A stretch of 36,053 bases of DNA from NCBI GenBank assembly GCA_017399445.1, contig JAFQCM010000068.1:1-36053 (forward strand). Reading direction: 5' to 3'. A program made the position numbers and the translations under genes. The DNA is from Lachnospiraceae bacterium. Lineage in GTDB: Bacteria > Bacillota > Clostridia > Lachnospirales > Lachnospiraceae. The notes beneath the pieces were generated by a model, which was given only the letters and a program-made list of their open reading frames with translations, did not search any database and was not told the origin of the DNA. Shown piece by piece: positions 6,695-15,239 of this stretch; within the stretch, counting starts at the first letter, position 1, and every line of letters starts with the position of its first letter.

Positions 6695-6722
6695 TTGGAG
6701 TCAAAATACCTTTTGAGTCCAA
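6695..6722. promoter_or_regulatory. Inverted repeat upstream of the pyridoxal-kinase-like gene
   Basis: TTGGAGTCAAAA / TTTTGAGTCCAA: 12-bp arms, 11 matching, 4-nt spacer, 40 nt before the next ATG and without a T-run. It is likelier an operator or leader hairpin than a terminator. Function unknown. Confidence 0.4.
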
Positions 6723-6761
6723 CTCATATATTATAGTAGGAAGAAAGGCTGGATACAGACA

Positions 6762-7586
6762 ATGAAAAGACAAAAAAGAATTGCAGTAATTAATGATGCT
6801 ACAGGGTTTGGAAGATGCTCTATTGCAGTAGCGTTACCCATTATTTCTGCGATGAAAATACAGTGCTGTCCCTTGCCTACTGCAATATTTTCTGCACATA
6901 CCGCTTTTCAAAACTATTTTCTTAAAGATTTTACCCCCTATATGAGACAGTATATGGAGCACTGGAAATCCCAAAACTTAGAATTTGATGGAATTACTTC
7001 CGGCTTTTTGGGCTCTAAGGAACAGATTGCAGAAGTGATACATTTTTTTGAAATGTTTAAAACAAAAGACAATCTCATATTGGTGGATCCGGTAATGGGG
7101 GACTATGGAAAGTTATACAGTTCTTATACTGAAGAAATGTGCGATGAAATGAAAAAGTTAGTGCCTTATGCAGATATTTTAACGCCAAATCTGACGGAAG
7201 CCTGTCGTTTACTAGACATTCCATATGAAGAAGCAGACTTGTCAGACCAGGGACTTTTCGATATTTGTCAGAAACTAAGTGACATGGGACCAGAAAAGGT
7301 TGTGATTACAGGTCTTCAAAAAGAAGAAAAAATTATTACTTTTCTTTATGAAAAAGAAAGTGGCGTTCAAAAAATAGTGGTAGATAAAATAGGAAAAGAC
7401 CGTTCAGGAACAGGAGATGTGTTTACTTCCGTGCTTTTTGCTGATATTATTAATGGAAATGATTTTTATAGTGCAGTTCAAAAGGCGGTGGATTTTATTA
7501 GTAAGACTATCCAGTTTACCTCAGATATTGATACACCGGAACATTATGGATTGTGTTTTGAGGAATTTTTAACAGAACTTAAGTAG
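6762..7586 (+). CDS. Pyridoxal/pyridoxamine kinase (PdxY-like, ribokinase fold)
   Basis: 274 residues of the PfkB/ThiD superfamily, PdxK/PdxY branch: INDATGFGRCSIAVALPI near the start, LPTAIFSAHTAF, FDGITSGFLGS, LVDPVMGDYGKLY, ADILTPNLTEA and the catalytic loop DRSGTGDVFTS with the base Asp ~218. These proteins phosphorylate pyridoxal, pyridoxine or pyridoxamine to salvage vitamin B6. The GxGD loop and the DPVMGDYGKLY segment separate it from the ThiD immediately upstream, which uses GTGC. It shares a transcript with the radical SAM gene 12 nt downstream. HMP kinase activity, known for some pyridoxal kinases, cannot be excluded given the thi neighbours. Confidence 0.85.
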   Translation: MKRQKRIAVINDATGFGRCSIAVALPIISAMKIQCCPLPTAIFSAHTAFQNYFLKDFTPYMRQYMEHWKSQNLEFDGITSGFLGSKEQIAEVIHFFEMFKTKDNLILVDPVMGDYGKLYSSYTEEMCDEMKKLVPYADILTPNLTEACRLLDIPYEEADLSDQGLFDICQKLSDMGPEKVVITGLQKEEKIITFLYEKESGVQKIVVDKIGKDRSGTGDVFTSVLFADIINGNDFYSAVQKAVDFISKTIQFTSDIDTPEHYGLCFEEFLTELK

Positions 7587-7598
7587 GAGGAAATTACA

Positions 7599-8264
7599 AT
7601 GATTTTGTATTCAGTAAAAGATGGACAGTATTACAATATAGATGGTTTCAAGCAGGATTTATCCGATATGACAGAAAAAGGTTTTGCTCCTAAGGTGTAT
7701 GTAAATATTACCAATCGTTGCACCTGTGCCTGTACTTTTTGTCTTAGAAACACAAAAGAAATGAATGAGCATAATAATTTATGGATTGAAAAAGAACCTG
7801 AAGCAGAAGAAATTATTGCTGAATTTGAAAAATATGACTGGAGTGGATTGGAAGAAATCGTATTTTGTGGTTTTGGAGAACCATCCATGCGAATTGATAC
7901 CGTGTTAGAAGTGGCAAAATATTTGAAGAAAAAACATCCACAGGTACCAACCAGAATGAATACCAATGGTTCTGGAAACCGGTATCAGGGACGTGATATT
8001 ACTAAAGAATTAAAAGGGCTTATTGATACCATATCCATTAGTTTAAATGCTTCCGATAAAAAGAAGTATTATGAGGTGACTAAGAGCAGATATGGGGAAG
8101 AAGCTTATGACGATATGCTGGAATTTGCAGTAAAATGTCAGGAATATGTGCCAAATGTGGTTCTGTCTGTAGTGGATTGTATTGGAGAAGAAGAAATTGC
8201 TGCATGTAGAAAAGTGTGCGAAGAAAGAGGATTAAAGCTAAGAGTTCGACAATTTGAAAGTTAA
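7599..8264 (+). CDS. Radical SAM protein, TatD-associated type
   Basis: 221 residues. Cys41, Cys45 and Cys48 form the CX3CX2C site for the 4Fe-4S cluster and SAM (NRCTCACTFC), with an extra Cys43 inside. EIVFCGFGEPSMR is the GGE-like motif, followed by MNTNGSGNR and DTISISLNASDK. The protein is short and has no SPASM or other C-terminal cluster domain. Length and motifs fit the family I know as TatD-linked radical SAM, but no tatD nuclease gene is adjacent; it follows the pyridoxal-kinase-like gene by 12 nt with its own AGGAGG. The reaction is unknown. A generic radical SAM label is safe; the subfamily is less so. Confidence 0.8.
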   Translation: MILYSVKDGQYYNIDGFKQDLSDMTEKGFAPKVYVNITNRCTCACTFCLRNTKEMNEHNNLWIEKEPEAEEIIAEFEKYDWSGLEEIVFCGFGEPSMRIDTVLEVAKYLKKKHPQVPTRMNTNGSGNRYQGRDITKELKGLIDTISISLNASDKKKYYEVTKSRYGEEAYDDMLEFAVKCQEYVPNVVLSVVDCIGEEEIAACRKVCEERGLKLRVRQFES

Positions 8265-8307
8265 ACAAAAAGAGTACTGAAAAATTTTATAATTTCTTTA
8301 TATTCTA

Positions 8308-8336
8308 TTTACAAATTTGGAAGTCAGTAGTAAGAT
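8308..8336 (+). promoter_or_regulatory. Probable promoter of the antiporter operon
   Basis: TTTACA (8308-8313), a 17-nt spacer and TAAGAT (8331-8336), 57 nt before ATG 8394. No terminator is visible after the radical SAM gene, so read-through may also feed this operon. Confidence 0.5.
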
Positions 8337-8393
8337 AACTACATGAGAGTTTTCGCAAAATTTGTGGAAAAATAAAGGAAGAAGGTAGATGAA

Positions 8394-9668
8394 ATGCATG
8401 ATTATCAGTACTTATTTGACTTGGCAATAATATTGCTAAGCACAAAATTATTTGGACTATTAACAAGAAGATTTAATATGCCTCAGGTAGTAGGTGCCTT
8501 ATTGGCAGGTGTAATTCTTGGTCCTGCAGTTCTTGGAATTATGGGAGAAACTGCCTTTATTAAAGAGGTGGCAGAAATTGGTGTTATTGTACTTATGTTC
8601 TGCGCTGGTATGGAAACAGATATTGAAGAATTGAAAAACAGTGGTAAAGCATCATTTATCATTGCTGTTGCAGGGGTTTTGGTTCCGATTGCAGGAGGAT
8701 TTGCAGTAGCCTATTTCTTTAACAAACCTGGAATGATAGAATCAGATGCTGCTGGAACAGCATTCTTACAAAATATGTTTATTGGGGTAATCTTAACTGC
8801 AACTTCAGTTAGTATTACCGTAGAAACTTTGAAAGAAATAGGAAAACTAAAAACCAGTTCAGGAAACGCTATTCTCGGTGCGGCGATTATTGATGATATT
8901 CTTGGCATTATAGCACTGACCATTATTACCAGTATGGCAGATTCTTCTGTAAATATTGGTATGGTATTATTGAAAGTAGTAGGTTTCTTTGCATTTGCAG
9001 GTATTGCCGGATATTTATTTTATAAGTTTTATGCCAGCTGGTTTGAAAAAAGTGGCAAGGGAATGCACAGACATTCTATTATAGTATTTGTGTTCTGTCT
9101 TGCTATGTCATACATCGCAGAAGAATGGTTTGGGGTAGCTGATATTACAGGAGCTTTTATTGCAGGATTGATTATCTCGTGTACCCAAAAAACCCAGTAT
9201 GTAGCAGCCAAGTTTGATACATTATCTTACTTAATGCTGTCACCAGTATTTTTTGCCAGTATTGGATTAAAGGTAGATTTACCAAAGATGAATGCAACCA
9301 TTATTATATTTGCTACTGTACTGACTATAGTAGCAGTTCTCACAAAGATTGGTGGCTGTGGACTTGGTGCAAAACTTTGCAAGTATAGTAATAAAGATTG
9401 TACACGTATTGGTGTGGGAATGATATCTCGAGGTGAAGTGGCATTGATTGTTGCTAGTAAGGGAGCAGCAGTAGGACTTCTAGGTTCTAATTTTCTGGCA
9501 CCAATTGTAATTGTAGTGTTAATTACTACAATTATTACACCAGTTTTATTAAAAATAGTTTACAAAGATGCATCAGATGTGGCACCAATACCAGCAGGTG
9601 TAGGAAGCTTTGCAGAAAACTATGAAGAGCTTGATGCATATAGGAAAGGCGAAAAAGGGGCAGAATAA
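8394..9668 (+). CDS. Cation/proton antiporter, CPA2 (KefB/GerN-like)
   Basis: 424 residues, nearly all membrane-embedded (about 12-13 helices). It opens with LTRRFNMPQVVGALLAGVIL, the CPA2 N-terminal signature, and has GVIVLMFCAGMETD, TATSVSITVETL and AIIDDILGIIAL; the paired Asp residues in the last motif correspond to the ion-binding site of the NhaA/NapA fold. FAGLII-type (FIAGLIIS) and GMISRGEVALIVASKG motifs follow. No RCK/TrkA domain is attached, unlike KefB/KefC, so it is closer to the Na+/H+ GerN/NapA type. The 31-nt gap to a second antiporter implies co-expression. It likely serves pH or salt homeostasis; the ion is not decided by sequence. Confidence 0.85.
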   Translation: MHDYQYLFDLAIILLSTKLFGLLTRRFNMPQVVGALLAGVILGPAVLGIMGETAFIKEVAEIGVIVLMFCAGMETDIEELKNSGKASFIIAVAGVLVPIAGGFAVAYFFNKPGMIESDAAGTAFLQNMFIGVILTATSVSITVETLKEIGKLKTSSGNAILGAAIIDDILGIIALTIITSMADSSVNIGMVLLKVVGFFAFAGIAGYLFYKFYASWFEKSGKGMHRHSIIVFVFCLAMSYIAEEWFGVADITGAFIAGLIISCTQKTQYVAAKFDTLSYLMLSPVFFASIGLKVDLPKMNATIIIFATVLTIVAVLTKIGGCGLGAKLCKYSNKDCTRIGVGMISRGEVALIVASKGAAVGLLGSNFLAPIVIVVLITTIITPVLLKIVYKDASDVAPIPAGVGSFAENYEELDAYRKGEKGAE

Positions 9669-9699
9669 GTAGTTTAGATTTTTAAGGAGTTGAATAGTT

Positions 9700-11286
9700 A
9701 TGGCGTCAGCATTGTTGTTTGTAACCTCAGTTATTTTGTTGTGTATTTTGGCTAACCGGTTTTCGGATAAATTAGGGATGCCGGCTTTGCTGCTATTTAT
9801 GGCGCTAGGTATGCTGTTTGGCTCAGATGGAATTGTTAAAATTGCTTTTGACAATTATGAAGTCACAGAGAAAATATGTTTAGTAGCACTGATGTTTATT
9901 ATTTTCTATGGTGGTTTTGGTACCAAATGGGAAATTGCAAAGCCTGTTGCTGCGAAGTCATTGGCAGTGTCAACAGTGGGTACTTTTGTGACTGCACTGT
10001 TGACCTGCGGGTTCTGTCATTTTGTTTTACATATTGGTTTTTCGGAAAGTTTTCTGATTGGAGCAGTTATCAGTTCTACTGATGCTGCATCAGTGTTCAC
10101 AATTCTTCGTTCCAAAAATCTGGATTTAAAATATGGAACAGCTTCCCTTCTTGAGTTAGAAAGTGGTAGTAATGACCCGGTTGCTTATATGCTTACACTT
10201 ATGGGGCTTGCCTTTTTAAAAGGTGAAAAAGTATTTGTACCAGGTATGTTGTTTACACAAATTGTATTTGGTATTCTAGTAGGTGTGGTAGTAGCTGTAG
10301 TAGGTTGCTTCATAATTGAAAAAACCAATATCTTAACAGATGGTTTTGATACCATATTTGTAATCGCAATTGTAATTATATCCTATGCAGGAGCAGATGT
10401 AATTCAAGGAAATGGTTTCCTAAGTGTTTACCTTACTGGAATTATTATGGGAAATCATAAATTAAAAAATAAGATTTCACTGGTACACTTTTTTGATGCG
10501 TTGACTGGTATGGCACAGATTGCCTTGTTCTTTTTGCTGGGGCTGTTATCTTTCCCACACAAGATTATTACAGTGTTACCAATTGCGTTGACAGTTGCCT
10601 TGTTCCTTACTTTTGTGGCAAGACCAATTGCAATGATAGCAATTTTGAAACCTTTGAGATGTAGTTTGAAACAGTGTATTTTAATTTCTTGTGCCGGACT
10701 TCGTGGAGCGGCTTCTATTGTGTTTGCCATTATGGCGATTTCTCATGGAGCAGTGTTAGAAAATGATTTGTATCATATTGTGTTTTTTATTTCACTATTT
10801 TCTGTATCAGTACAGGGCTCCCTTCTTGCATTTGTTGCAAAGAAATTGGATATGATAGAAGAGGGCGGAAATATTTTAAAAACCTTTACCGACTATCAAG
10901 AGGAATCTTCTATTACTATGGTAAGAATCTTTATTCCGGAAGGTCATCATTGGATTAACAAAGAGATTTCAGAAGTTAATCTCCCAGCAGGTTCTTTAGC
11001 GCTTATGATTAAAAGGGAAAGTGAAACTATTATTCCAAAAGGTGATACCATAATCCAGGCAGGGGATAGTGTGATTCTAAGCGTTCCGGAATACCAGGCA
11101 ACCGGCGAAATAAGTTTAAAGGAAATACAGATAGACAAATTCCATGACTGGAATGGAAAATGTATTGCAGATTTAAATCTTCCAGATGATATTTTAATTG
11201 CTATGCTAAAGCGTGGAGAAGAAAATATTATTCCAAGAGGAAAGACAACAATTCAGGAAAATGATATTGTAGTTATTTACGATTAG
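9700..11286 (+). CDS. Potassium/proton antiporter, CPA1 NhaP2/CvrA type
   Basis: 528 residues: about 12 transmembrane helices (~1-390), then a cytosolic part with two TrkA_C/RCK_C-like lobes (~395-470 with WINKEISEVNLPAGSLALMI, ~475-528 with IADLNLPDDILIAMLKRGEE). CPA1 signatures are SSTDAASVFTILR and LELESGSNDPVAYML, where Asp and Asn form the ion site, plus FVARPIAM and CAGLRGAASIVFAIM. The layout equals E. coli NhaP2/CvrA, which exports K+ or Na+ for H+; the RCK_C lobes are probable sites of nucleotide or second-messenger control (c-di-AMP in some Gram-positive relatives). It is encoded between a CPA2 antiporter and endonuclease IV in one apparent operon. Confidence 0.88.
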   Translation: MASALLFVTSVILLCILANRFSDKLGMPALLLFMALGMLFGSDGIVKIAFDNYEVTEKICLVALMFIIFYGGFGTKWEIAKPVAAKSLAVSTVGTFVTALLTCGFCHFVLHIGFSESFLIGAVISSTDAASVFTILRSKNLDLKYGTASLLELESGSNDPVAYMLTLMGLAFLKGEKVFVPGMLFTQIVFGILVGVVVAVVGCFIIEKTNILTDGFDTIFVIAIVIISYAGADVIQGNGFLSVYLTGIIMGNHKLKNKISLVHFFDALTGMAQIALFFLLGLLSFPHKIITVLPIALTVALFLTFVARPIAMIAILKPLRCSLKQCILISCAGLRGAASIVFAIMAISHGAVLENDLYHIVFFISLFSVSVQGSLLAFVAKKLDMIEEGGNILKTFTDYQEESSITMVRIFIPEGHHWINKEISEVNLPAGSLALMIKRESETIIPKGDTIIQAGDSVILSVPEYQATGEISLKEIQIDKFHDWNGKCIADLNLPDDILIAMLKRGEENIIPRGKTTIQENDIVVIYD

Positions 11287-11315
11287 CAGGAGAATTTTAA
11301 AAGGAGATATATAAA

Positions 11316-12149
11316 ATGTTTAAAATAGGATGTCACCTGTCTTCATCCAAAGGATATCTTGCCATGGGAAAAGAAGCAGTAAAGATAGGGGCCAATACCT
11401 TTCAGTTTTTTACAAGAAATCCAAGAGGTGGTGCGGCAAAGCCTATTAATGAAGCGGACATGGCAGCATATGCAGAGTTTGCAAAAGAGAATGAAATGGG
11501 AACTATACTTGCCCATGCACCATACGTTTTGAATCCGGCGGCAGCCAAAGAAGACCTTCGGGAATTTGCATTTGAAGTAATGAAAGATGATTTCCACAGA
11601 TTATCCTTTCTTCCAGGTAGCATGTATAATTTCCATCCGGGAAGCCATGTGAAACAGGGAGTGGATGTGGGTATAGAGTTGATTGTTGACCACATTAACA
11701 GAGTGCAGGAATTTAATGTAAACACTACTCTTTTACTGGAAACTATGGCGGGAAAAGGAAGTGAAGTGGGCAGGAATTTTGAAGAGCTGCAGACCATTAT
11801 TGAAAAAGTAGAACGTAAAGATATGCTGGGAGTATGTTTAGACACCTGTCATGTTTATGATGGTGGATATGATATTGTAAATGATTTAGATGGGGTGTTA
11901 AAGGAATTTAATGAAACTATAGGAATTGAGCGGTTAAAAGCCATTCATTTAAATGACAGCATGAATCCTTTTGCAAGCCACAAGGACAGACATCAGAAGA
12001 TTGGAGAAGGCAGTATAGGAATTGAAGCTATGGAACGGATTATCAATCATCCAATGCTGAAAGAATTGCCTTTTTATCTGGAAACACCAAATGATATTGA
12101 GGGGTATGCTAAGGAGATTGCATGGTTGAAGTCATTGTACCAGGGATAA
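11316..12149 (+). CDS. nfo: Deoxyribonuclease IV (AP endonuclease)
   Basis: 277 residues, the normal length of endonuclease IV, a trinuclear-zinc TIM barrel that cuts 5' of abasic sites in base-excision repair. Metal-ligand segments are all present: [77 protein letters not shown] and QKIGEGSIG, and the last beta strand with LETP. AAGGAG precedes ATG 11316. It lies 29 nt after the NhaP2-type antiporter and is followed by a terminator, so it closes the operon. The pairing with ion antiporters looks like shared housekeeping transcription, not a functional pathway. Confidence 0.95.
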   Translation: MFKIGCHLSSSKGYLAMGKEAVKIGANTFQFFTRNPRGGAAKPINEADMAAYAEFAKENEMGTILAHAPYVLNPAAAKEDLREFAFEVMKDDFHRLSFLPGSMYNFHPGSHVKQGVDVGIELIVDHINRVQEFNVNTTLLLETMAGKGSEVGRNFEELQTIIEKVERKDMLGVCLDTCHVYDGGYDIVNDLDGVLKEFNETIGIERLKAIHLNDSMNPFASHKDRHQKIGEGSIGIEAMERIINHPMLKELPFYLETPNDIEGYAKEIAWLKSLYQG

Positions 12150-12187
12150 AAGCCTTATATCTAAAAATAGGAAAATGTAATAATTAG

Positions 12188-12237
12188 AAAAGCTATTGTA
12201 CTGACTGTGAAAAGCGGTTGGGACGGTAGCTTTTTTT
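12188..12237 (+). terminator. Rho-independent terminator after nfo
   Basis: AAAAGCTATTGT pairs with ACGGTAGCTTTT (12 bp with two G-T pairs), extending into a longer imperfect hairpin, then a T7 run. Confidence 0.85.
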
Positions 12238-12263
12238 ATTGCTTTAATTCAATTAAGCTGCAG

Positions 12264-12292
12264 TTGACTTTTAGTATTATTTGTATTACAAT
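12264..12292 (+). promoter_or_regulatory. Promoter of the yhfC-like / GntR operon
   Basis: TTGACT (12264-12269), a 17-nt spacer and TACAAT (12287-12292), 51 nt before ATG 12344. The spacer and the -10 lie inside the large palindrome that starts at 12269. Confidence 0.8.
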
Positions 12293-12315
12293 TGATAATA
12301 CAAATAATACTAAAA
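12269..12315. promoter_or_regulatory. 20-bp perfect inverted repeat, probable GntR/YtrA operator
   Basis: Arms 12269-12288 and 12296-12315 are exact reverse complements (core GTATTATTTGTATTA / TAATACAAATAATAC) around a 7-nt spacer CAATTGA. The repeat covers the spacer, the -10 and the start of the promoter above, so a bound dimer would block transcription. The operon encodes a YtrA-type GntR regulator, the obvious candidate to bind it. Nested half-sites (GTATTA...TAATAC) suggest two adjacent dimers. Confidence 0.75.
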
Positions 12316-12343
12316 ACAGATAAAAATCAAGGAGGAATTCGTT

Positions 12344-13147
12344 ATGGAAATTAGTACAGTTTCTACATTAAGTATTGCAGGTATGATAGTTTCACTTATG
12401 ATTTCTATTGTATTGCCGGTGTGTCTATGTATCTACGGCTGCAAAAAGATGAAAGCCAGACTTTCCAGCTTCTTTATTGGCTGTGGAATCTTTGTGGTAT
12501 TTGCCTTAATATTAGAACAAATACTTCATGGAATCGTGCTTACTATAACAGGTACCAAAATTACAGACAACATATTATTATATGCCTTATATGGTGGTTT
12601 GGCAGCAGCATTGTTTGAAGAAACAGGACGATTTGTAGCCATGAAGTTTTTCATGAAGAATCAGCTGGATAAGAAGAATGCATGGATGTATGGCGTAGGT
12701 CATGGTGGTATCGAAGCCATTCTGCTAATTGGAATTACTTACATCAGCAATATTGCTACAGCACTGATGATTAACAGCAACCAGTTAGACACTATTCTTG
12801 GAACTTTAGATGAAAGCCAGAAAACAGCCACCATAGAAGCCTTATCAGCTCTTTGGACAACTCCAGGCTATCATTTTTTCTTAGGCGGGATGGAACGTAT
12901 TTTTGCCATTACCATACAGATATCTTTGTCTATTTTAGTGTACTATGGGGTAAAAAACAGTAAGAAAGTATTTATTGCACTGGCAATGCTGCTACATTTT
13001 TTGGTAGACTTTGTTACCGTGATTCTATCAAAAACAATCCCGGTATGGGGAATTGAACTAGTAATTTGTCTTATGGCAGTTATTATTGGGGTTATTGCAT
13101 TTAAGATTTATAATATGAAGAAAACAGAAGAAATCCAAAATGCATAA
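12344..13147 (+). CDS. YhfC-family glutamic-type intramembrane protease
   Basis: 267 residues with about seven or eight transmembrane helices. FEETGRFVAMKFF is the EExxR motif shared by YhfC and CPBP/Rce1-type membrane proteases, followed by GVGHGGIEAILL and the late HFLVDFV, which supply the conserved Gly-His-Gly-Gly-x-Glu and His expected for the active site. YhfC proteins are linked to envelope stress and peptide-toxin immunity in Gram-positives, by family knowledge only. First gene of the palindrome-controlled operon, with AGGAGG before ATG 12344. The GntR regulator follows after 15 nt. Confidence 0.85.
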   Translation: MEISTVSTLSIAGMIVSLMISIVLPVCLCIYGCKKMKARLSSFFIGCGIFVVFALILEQILHGIVLTITGTKITDNILLYALYGGLAAALFEETGRFVAMKFFMKNQLDKKNAWMYGVGHGGIEAILLIGITYISNIATALMINSNQLDTILGTLDESQKTATIEALSALWTTPGYHFFLGGMERIFAITIQISLSILVYYGVKNSKKVFIALAMLLHFLVDFVTVILSKTIPVWGIELVICLMAVIIGVIAFKIYNMKKTEEIQNA

Positions 13148-13162
13148 CAGGAGGTGCGTTTC

Positions 13163-13528
13163 ATGATTTTCAGCTTAAATATGTCAAGTGAAACGCCTAT
13201 TTATGTCCAACTTAGAAATCAAATTGTTCTAGGCATTGGAAATGGAGAATTACTTCCCGGAGAACCTTTGCCTACGGTAAGACAGATGGCGGAGGATATC
13301 GGGGTGAACAATATGACAGTAAATAAGGCGTATCAGATTTTAAAAACGGAAGGATACATTGTCATAGACCGCCGCCATGGGGCGAAAGTAGCAGAGAAGC
13401 AGAAAAGTGACAAAGAGTTTAAAACTGCTTTAAAAGATAAAATGGAGCTGGCGGCAGCGGAAGCCAAAGCTCATGGAATGGATTTTCAGGAATATATGAA
13501 ATTCTGTGAAGAAGCCTATGGAAAATAA
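13163..13528 (+). CDS. GntR-family transcriptional regulator, YtrA subfamily
   Basis: 121 residues. It has an N-terminal winged helix (~1-75: TPIYVQLRNQIVLGIGNGEL, LPGEPLPTVRQMAEDIGVNN, MTVNKAYQILKTEGYIVIDR) and a short C-terminal tail of only ~45 residues. This is the YtrA layout, in which the tail is a dimerising helix pair and not a ligand-binding domain. I start at ATG 13163 because AGGAGG is at 13149-13154; the in-frame GTG at 13154 falls inside that site. It likely represses its own operon by binding the 20-bp palindrome at 12269-12315. YtrA-type regulators often respond to cell-wall antibiotics. Confidence 0.92.
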   Translation: MIFSLNMSSETPIYVQLRNQIVLGIGNGELLPGEPLPTVRQMAEDIGVNNMTVNKAYQILKTEGYIVIDRRHGAKVAEKQKSDKEFKTALKDKMELAAAEAKAHGMDFQEYMKFCEEAYGK

Positions 13529-13551
13529 GTCATGATCTGGGAGGAGTTCGT

Positions 13552-14961
13552 ATGATTGGAGTAATAATTATTTTGATTGCTACCAATATTATGGTAGTAG
13601 GATGTGTACATTACGCATTCTGGCAGTATGGAAAATACCAGAACAACCGTGTATTGGGAGTAACCTTAAAAGAACAATATCAGGAACCAGAAGTACAAAA
13701 AATAGTGTCAGAATATAAAAGGGTATTTAAAAGGTTGATGATAGCAGGATATATTACTTCGTTTCTTGTTATGGTGCCTTTTGACTGGTATGTGTCAATC
13801 TGGTTAATTATGTATCTTGTCTGGATGTTTGGTATCATTGCTTTGGTCCAGTGGTTGTATGTGAAATACCATAAAAAATTATATGCTTTGAAAAAGCAGA
13901 AAGGCTGGGTCTGTGGTAAGACAGTAAATGAAATTACCATTGACACCAGATTAAGTGCCATAAAGAATAAAATGCCATTGTCTGTATGGTGCTTCGTTCC
14001 GTCTATTCTTATTGTTGCCCTACCTTTGGCAAACAGTAATTTTCGGGCATATTTAATAGGGGATTGGGAAACGGCCCTTCTGCTTATTGGATGTGTGGTA
14101 TTGGTAAAGGCAGCATATATTCTGATATATTATCTGTATTCAAAAAGAAAAAGTGTGGTATACAGTCAAAACAGTGAAATTAATATAGCATGTAATCGTA
14201 TCAGTAAGAGGGGTTTTTCTCTCTTTTTCATGGCAGCATCAACAGTAGACAGCATCAGCTGGCTGGTTCTTTTTTGGGAGCAGATAGAATTAGAATATAT
14301 CAGTATGGTATCTATAGGAATCTTTGTGGTAATACAGATGGGAATCGTGGCAGGAATGATTTATACCATTTATTATATTAAGAAAAAGAGAAACCAGATA
14401 CTTAGAGATGATAAAACTTGCTATATGGTAGACGAAGATGAATACTGGGCAAGTGGATTTTACTGCAATCCCAATGACAACAGACTTTTTGTAGCGGAAC
14501 GGGACAATGGTTTGAATGTGACTTTTAATATGGCAAAAAAGTCTGCAAAGGTAATCAGCTGGGGTACCATAATTGGCACCCTTGCACTGCTGGTGTGGAT
14601 TTCTGTGGAGTGTTTGCAATTTGATTTTGTAGAACCAACTTATGTGGTGGGAGAGAATTTTCAGGTTCAGTATTCTCCTTATCCGTTGACGGTTGAATAT
14701 GATGAAATAGAATCCGTAGAGTTAGTGGAAGAACTGCCAGATGTAAAGATGTCAAAAGATAACGGAGCTGCCACTGACCAATATTCTATAGGTAAATTCC
14801 GAGTCCGAAATCAGGGAAGGTACCATTTGTATGTGTATCATGGGTATTCGCCAATAGTAAAGATTAAGACTAGGGATGCGATGATTTACTTTAATAGTAA
14901 GATGGAAGGTGTGGCTGAAGAGTGTTATCAGGAGATTTTGGGGAAGATGGAAGCGGAGTAA
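13552..14961 (+). CDS. Membrane protein with DUF5808-like segment and C-terminal PH-like domain
   Basis: 469 residues. There are roughly eight transmembrane helices: ~1-20, ~60-105 (two), ~140-195 (two or three), ~220-275 (two) and ~335-355. Between the last two lies EDEYWASGFYCNPNDNRLFV, which matches the DUF5808 pattern (DDEYW..G..YYNPND.R.FV). After the last helix an extracytoplasmic or cytosolic ~110-residue beta-rich part (VQYSPYPLTVEYDEIESVEL, KFRVRNQGRYHLYVYHG) resembles a bacterial PH fold. Such proteins are commonly encoded beside YtrA-type regulators in Firmicutes. 23 nt after the regulator, third and last gene of the operon, then a terminator. Function unknown; likely part of an envelope or bacteriocin-tolerance module with the YhfC protease. 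Confidence 0.75.
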   Translation: MIGVIIILIATNIMVVGCVHYAFWQYGKYQNNRVLGVTLKEQYQEPEVQKIVSEYKRVFKRLMIAGYITSFLVMVPFDWYVSIWLIMYLVWMFGIIALVQWLYVKYHKKLYALKKQKGWVCGKTVNEITIDTRLSAIKNKMPLSVWCFVPSILIVALPLANSNFRAYLIGDWETALLLIGCVVLVKAAYILIYYLYSKRKSVVYSQNSEINIACNRISKRGFSLFFMAASTVDSISWLVLFWEQIELEYISMVSIGIFVVIQMGIVAGMIYTIYYIKKKRNQILRDDKTCYMVDEDEYWASGFYCNPNDNRLFVAERDNGLNVTFNMAKKSAKVISWGTIIGTLALLVWISVECLQFDFVEPTYVVGENFQVQYSPYPLTVEYDEIESVELVEELPDVKMSKDNGAATDQYSIGKFRVRNQGRYHLYVYHGYSPIVKIKTRDAMIYFNSKMEGVAEECYQEILGKMEAE

Positions 14962-15013
14962 ATTGGTGGAATTGTAAGAAGGGTACGTTTTTTTGATAAT
15001 GTAAGAAGCTTAT

Positions 15014-15051
15014 AGGGCTGGTGCACTAAGGATTGGTGCCCGGCTCTTTTT
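15014..15051 (+). terminator. Rho-independent terminator
   Basis: AGGGCTGG pairs with CCGGCTCT, then GCAC pairs with GTGC past a single bulged T, with loop TAAGGATTG, followed by five T. It closes the YhfC/GntR operon. Confidence 0.87.
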
Positions 15052-15179
15052 ATTAGGAAAAATTTAAAATGAAATTTACCAAAATACATAAAATACAAAG
15101 TTTTTTAACGTATTTTACAAAATGGGGTATGTTTCAACGAAAAAAGTGAAAATCCAATAAAAATTAAGGAGGCGGTTTT

Positions 15180-15209
15180 AACATTTTGTTAACACCTATA
15201 TGATACAAT
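15180..15209 (+). promoter_or_regulatory. Response-regulator-type direct repeat and -10 of the two-component operon
   Basis: AACATTT at 15180 and AACACCT at 15191 form a direct repeat with an 11-bp period, the spacing bound by OmpR/PhoB-type dimers. TACAAT (15204-15209) begins 13 nt after the last AACA start, as a -10 with no good -35, as expected for an activated promoter. The same element with the same 13-nt offset occurs at 19941-19992. Confidence 0.6.
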
Positions 15210-15239
15210 TGCTGAAAATAATGCGGGAGGTATTTTGCC

